64,000 bases of DNA, taken from assembly GCA_942490535.1 (NCBI GenBank), contig CALNXQ010000005.1:1984001-2048000 (forward strand). Direction: 5' to 3'. The position numbers and the translations under genes were made by a program. Under the pieces are notes generated by a model that searched no databases, was not told the DNA's origin, and saw only the letters and a program-made list of their open reading frames with translations. Shown piece after piece: positions 61,196 through 64,000 of this stretch (position 1 is its first letter; each line of letters starts with the position of its first letter). The DNA comes from JAEINY01 sp942490535. Its GTDB lineage: Bacteria > Bacteroidota > Bacteroidia > Bacteroidales > Marinilabiliaceae.

Positions 61196-61263
61196 ATCAT
61201 TACAATCTTAAAACGCTACCTGAATTCAAATCATTTGATCGGAATGCCATTAAAGGTACAGTT

Positions 61264-61271
61264 TAAAGATA
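61264..61271 (-). promoter_or_regulatory. Promoter box of propeller kinase copy 2
   Basis: TATCTTTA on the minus strand, 69 bp upstream of ATG 61195, within the GTTTAAAGATA shared with copy 1. Confidence 0.5.
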
Positions 61272-61356
61272 GTGGAATCAAGATTACAGGACCACGTTAT
61301 TTTAAGAACCTGCTTTTTTTTGATGATTGAGACCCATCTGAAGTGGCGTATCTTTG

Positions 61357-62715
61357 TTAAGATAACTTATTCGCTTTGTGGTGAACCTTCATTAGTCGGT
61401 TAATCCGAAAATAGAACAGAATGGCACACACGCCCAAACCTACCGGAAAGCCAAACCAGATGCCCATTTCTTTGAAGCCGCCGTGAAAAGCGGCCCAATA
61501 ACTAAAGGGAATGGCTACGACGAAGTACGAAATAAACGTCAGTAATCCCGGTACCTTGGCGTCGGACATACCCCGTAAGATACCGGAATAGATTATCTGA
61601 AAGGCATCAAATAACTGGAAGATTACCAGGATGACAATCAATTGGGACGCCAGGGCAATCACATCCGCTTCGTTGGTGAAGAGCTGGGGGAGCCAATGCC
61701 GCAGCATCAGAAACAGGGAGGAGATGATCACCACCATCACCACCACCACCTGGATGGATGCCGATGAGGCCTGCTTGACCAGTGCCGGTACCTGCCGGGC
61801 CGTGAGCTGACTCACCCGGATGGTGGTGCTAACCCCAATGCCCTGATACAGCATGAAACCAAAAGTAGACAGACTCATCACGATTTGATGCGCCGCCAGT
61901 CCGGTTTCGCTGATCCAGCCCATCATGATACCTGCCATGATAAAAGCCGATGCTTCCGCAAAGATGTGTAAGCCCATGGGAAGGCCTAATTGGTATAGCG
62001 ATTTCAGCTGCTGAAGCGTGTTTTTGGGTTTGAACTGTCGGCTGTATTTTTGGAGCAGGGGCAATTTGCGCAGGACTACCAGCATGAGTAAAGCCATTAC
62101 TATGCGGGCAACTAAAGTAGAGATGCCGGCGCCGTTGAGTCCCATTTCCGGGAAGCCCCAATGGCCTCTAATGAGCAGGAAGTTGCCGATGATGTTTAAT
62201 ATATTGGCCGTAATGGTAATGTACATGGCAATCCGGGTGTTGGACAGGCCTTCAGCCACTTGTTTACCGGCCAGAAACAGCATGAGGGGTAAAATGGAGC
62301 ACCCGATGATGATAAAATAGGGCTGCGATAGGGGTAAAATGCTGTTGGGTTGCTGCATGTACGGCATCGCTACATACAATACAGCCGTGGCGATCAGTAA
62401 AAACAGGGCCATTATTAAGTTGGAGAGGAAGGCACTCTTTTTAAGGGTGATGAGCTCTTGCCATTTTCCTTTGCCCAGGGCATTGCCAACCAAAGGTGTG
62501 ATGGCCATGGCAAATCCCATCCCAAAAATAAGCGGTAGTGAAAATAAAGTATTCGCAAAGGCCGCCGCTGCTAAAGGGGTTTTGCCCAAATGACCGATCA
62601 TCATGTTGTCTGCTAATCCTACAGTGATCTGCCCCACCTGTGCAATGATCACAGGTAACGCCAAACGCCGGGTTTCCCGATAGTGAGGCCGGTATAAGCG
62701 CCAAAATCGTTTCAT
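61357..62715 (-). CDS. MATE family efflux transporter
   Basis: A 452-residue inner-membrane transporter with about twelve TM segments, exporting drugs or metabolites in exchange for Na+ or H+. Family marks are LALPVIIAQVGQITVGLADNMMIGHLG at the N-terminus, MGFAMAITPLVGNALGKGKW in the first half, and the matching second-half segments AHQIVMSLSTFGFMLYQGIGVSTTIRVSQLTA and YSGILRGMSDAKVPGLLTFISYFVVAIPFSYWAAF. The two halves are related, as usual for MATE. Start ATG 62715. A 161-bp leader separates it from a TACTTTCG promoter-like box. It is 161 bp from the kinase gene downstream on the same strand. Substrate unknown. Confidence 0.93.
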   Translation of the reverse strand: MKRFWRLYRPHYRETRRLALPVIIAQVGQITVGLADNMMIGHLGKTPLAAAAFANTLFSLPLIFGMGFAMAITPLVGNALGKGKWQELITLKKSAFLSNLIMALFLLIATAVLYVAMPYMQQPNSILPLSQPYFIIIGCSILPLMLFLAGKQVAEGLSNTRIAMYITITANILNIIGNFLLIRGHWGFPEMGLNGAGISTLVARIVMALLMLVVLRKLPLLQKYSRQFKPKNTLQQLKSLYQLGLPMGLHIFAEASAFIMAGIMMGWISETGLAAHQIVMSLSTFGFMLYQGIGVSTTIRVSQLTARQVPALVKQASSASIQVVVVMVVIISSLFLMLRHWLPQLFTNEADVIALASQLIVILVIFQLFDAFQIIYSGILRGMSDAKVPGLLTFISYFVVAIPFSYWAAFHGGFKEMGIWFGFPVGLGVCAILFYFRINRLMKVHHKANKLS

Positions 62716-63145
62716 ACAAGTAATAAGTTATGAGGTTTTTACCGGGCGAGACCTTCTCCCTGGCAACATCTCCGTCAGTCATTTTGAGCAAAGCCGGGAG
62801 GCTCTGGGTTTCAAGGTGAGAAACAAGGACTGATCGGTCGACAATGTTAACAGGTCGCCAAAATCAGGGGGCGAAAGTAGAGAATTTATCTCTTAAAAGA
62901 GGTTAAAGGACATACATATTTATTAACATGCCGATGAGGGGCGGGATGTTCATCAATGGTGTTTTAGATTCGATGGGGGTATCCCTAACGTGATTCGTTA
63001 ACACCGTCTTTGGGAGTTGGCCGGGTGGGCCTGGAAAGATAGTACAGAGCTCACTGAACTACAAGGCGAATTGTGGTTCACTGCGGTTAGCAATCTCATC
63101 TTGGCTGCCCGGTATGGCATGTCTTTTCAAGGCTCTTTAGGATTT
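62716..63145. other. 430-bp intergenic region between MATE and DUF3810 genes
   Basis: It includes the MATE leader (62716-62871 on minus) with AGCCGGGAGGCT, a 4-bp-stem hairpin near 62791. I looked for known riboswitch cores and found none. The remainder to 63145 is the 3' side of the DUF3810 gene; no T-tailed hairpin and no convincing gene were seen. Confidence 0.4.
62872..62879 (-). promoter_or_regulatory. Probable -7 box of the MATE gene
   Basis: TACTTTCG on the minus strand (CGAAAGTA on plus) is a common variant of TAnnTTTG; it lies 157 bp upstream of ATG 62715 and implies a leader of ~150 bases. Confidence 0.45.
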
Positions 63146-64000
63146 CTATTCCAAGAAAGTAAGGTGATTAGCGAGTGCTGTTCGATAATCCATCACGTAT
63201 TTGATAACGCCGTTGTAATCGTCAATACCGGTTTTTATTTTATTGGTTTTGAGGTAGACGTCATTGGCTTTTGAAGCTGCTTTTTCCACTTTTTCATGAC
63301 TTAGCGCCCGGTAGTGGGCCTGAAGGTTGCGCAGGTCCACCCGCACTTCTTGGCGCAAGGGTTGGACAAGTGCTTTGAAGTCTTCCAAATGACGGGCCTG
63401 GTAGATAAAAAAACGAAGCAGATAGCTGTTGGCACTGTATTGCAAGCGAGGGTCGGGCGATTGATGACACACCAGCCAGGCGTAAAAGTTGGCTTCGGCT
63501 TCGCTGGTGATGCCTCGCCGGTGGGCTGTTTCATGGGCCAGTACACAGGGGTATTCGGTGGGATACAAATAGTGGTTGGTATGTATTTCACTGAAGAAAG
63601 GGCCGTAGTAACCACCCACCCCAGCGGCCGCCCAAAAACGGCTGAATAAGGCGGTTTTGGGCCGGCTATCGCCATAGTCATCCAGTTGCAGCCAGTGATG
63701 ATTGTCAGCATAGGCTTGTGAAACGGCGTGTTGAATTGCATCCTGATCAAGTGAATCCATGGGCATCCATGATGCGTTGGTGCATTGGATGAGCCAGGTG
63801 AAGACTTCTTTGAATGCTTCGGTTGAAGGAGGCGCTGCCTCCAGGTCCAGGCGTTCATTTAGCCCTTGGCGGTAGTAATTGAAACCCCATAACCAGTAAA
63901 AGGCCAGGTAGGCCAGCGCTACGGTGTTGGCCACCGTTTTTAGGAAAGGCCGGAAGCGCAGTTTGCCAATGATCAGAAAAGTAATCAATGCCAACAGGAA
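63146..64000 (-). CDS. DUF3810 family membrane protein with HExxH motif (5' end cut by window)
   Basis: 285 codons are inside the window; the frame is open to the right edge, so the N-terminal membrane segments expected in this family lie beyond it. One TM is visible (TVANTVALAYLAFYWLWGFNYY). The soluble part has LAHETAHRRGITSEAEANFYAWLVC, an HExxH zinc-peptidase-like motif followed by a Glu-containing helix at the spacing of gluzincins, and AGVGGYYGPFFSEIHTNHYLYPTEYP before it. The tail is helical (LVQPLRQEVRVDLRNLQAHYRALSHEKVEKAASKANDVYLK). The family is annotated as unknown function; a membrane metallopeptidase role is an inference from the motif. Confidence 0.85.
   Translation of the reverse strand, partial: FLLALITFLIIGKLRFRPFLKTVANTVALAYLAFYWLWGFNYYRQGLNERLDLEAAPPSTEAFKEVFTWLIQCTNASWMPMDSLDQDAIQHAVSQAYADNHHWLQLDDYGDSRPKTALFSRFWAAAGVGGYYGPFFSEIHTNHYLYPTEYPCVLAHETAHRRGITSEAEANFYAWLVCHQSPDPRLQYSANSYLLRFFIYQARHLEDFKALVQPLRQEVRVDLRNLQAHYRALSHEKVEKAASKANDVYLKTNKIKTGIDDYNGVIKYVMDYRTALANHLTFLE

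Noticed and set aside
62716..62871. Riboswitch in the MATE leader
   Set aside because: I looked for TPP, SAM, cobalamin, preQ1 and guanidine cores by eye and found no convincing conserved core; only a short hairpin is visible.
63017..63274. Plus-strand 85-codon frame at the end of the DUF3810 gene
   Set aside because: Half overlaps the DUF3810 coding sequence in antisense; no ribosome site or recognisable domain.

Overview
The window is chromosomal DNA of a member of the Bacteroidota, most likely a free-living or gut-type Bacteroidales/Marinilabiliales-like organism. This rests on the gene content: a SusC/SusD pair with an ECF sigma factor and FecR anti-sigma, several secreted proteins with C-terminal sorting tails typical of the type IX secretion system (T9SS), GLPGLI, GEVED, DUF5063, DUF6261 and DUF3810 families, two-component propeller kinases, and promoter boxes of the TAnnTTTG type. 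No tRNA, rRNA, CRISPR array, insertion sequence or phage gene was seen. Genus and species cannot be given from the sequence alone.

Layout. 1-7.1 kb is housekeeping on the plus strand: the 3' end of recQ, a DUF5063 protein, an RNase D-like exonuclease, an RlmI-like rRNA methyltransferase, a DEAD-box helicase, a Tex-like protein and a small unknown protein. 7.1-11.2 kb holds a membrane histidine kinase and a sodium:alanine symporter whose apparent operon ends in an ECF sigma factor. 11.4-30.2 kb is a polysaccharide-utilisation-like region: a GH20 hexosaminidase (minus strand) lies between the sigma gene and its probable FecR partner, followed by SusC, SusD, a split LysO exporter, an M6-type secreted peptidase, a GH2 beta-galactosidase, a GH63-like glycosidase and a membrane-tethered LuxR-type regulator. 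30.4-36.6 kb carries a large M43 secreted peptidase and a TPR histidine kinase. 36.6-37.1 kb holds a degenerate 42-bp tandem repeat that looks like a decayed 14-residue-repeat gene. 37.3-42.1 kb has DUF6261 and a lipid group (LpxL-like acyltransferase, acyl-CoA ligase, SDR).

42.2-48.1 kb is a three-gene signalling mosaic: two histidine kinases that share a kinase module, and a chemoreceptor that shares its sensor domain with the first kinase. 48.5-53.5 kb has a BSP-family peptidase, a Cof-type HAD phosphatase and a GLPGLI-PNGase F-like protein. 53.5-54.2 kb is a non-coding stretch with two copies of what looks like the 5' leader of a SusC gene without the gene. 54.2-61.2 kb is a tandem pair of propeller histidine kinases with matching promoter boxes. 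The window closes with a MATE transporter and the 3' part of a DUF3810 gene.

How the parts fit (inference): the central region looks like a system that senses an outer-membrane ligand through SusC (STN domain), FecR and the ECF sigma, and degrades glycans or glycoproteins with hexosaminidase, galactosidase, a GH63-like enzyme and secreted peptidases; a PNGase F-like enzyme further along fits N-glycoprotein use. The window has six histidine kinases and one chemoreceptor but no receiver-domain protein, so signalling partners must be encoded elsewhere. The least explained items are the 42-bp repeat region, the paired orphan leaders and the sensor/output domain shuffle.
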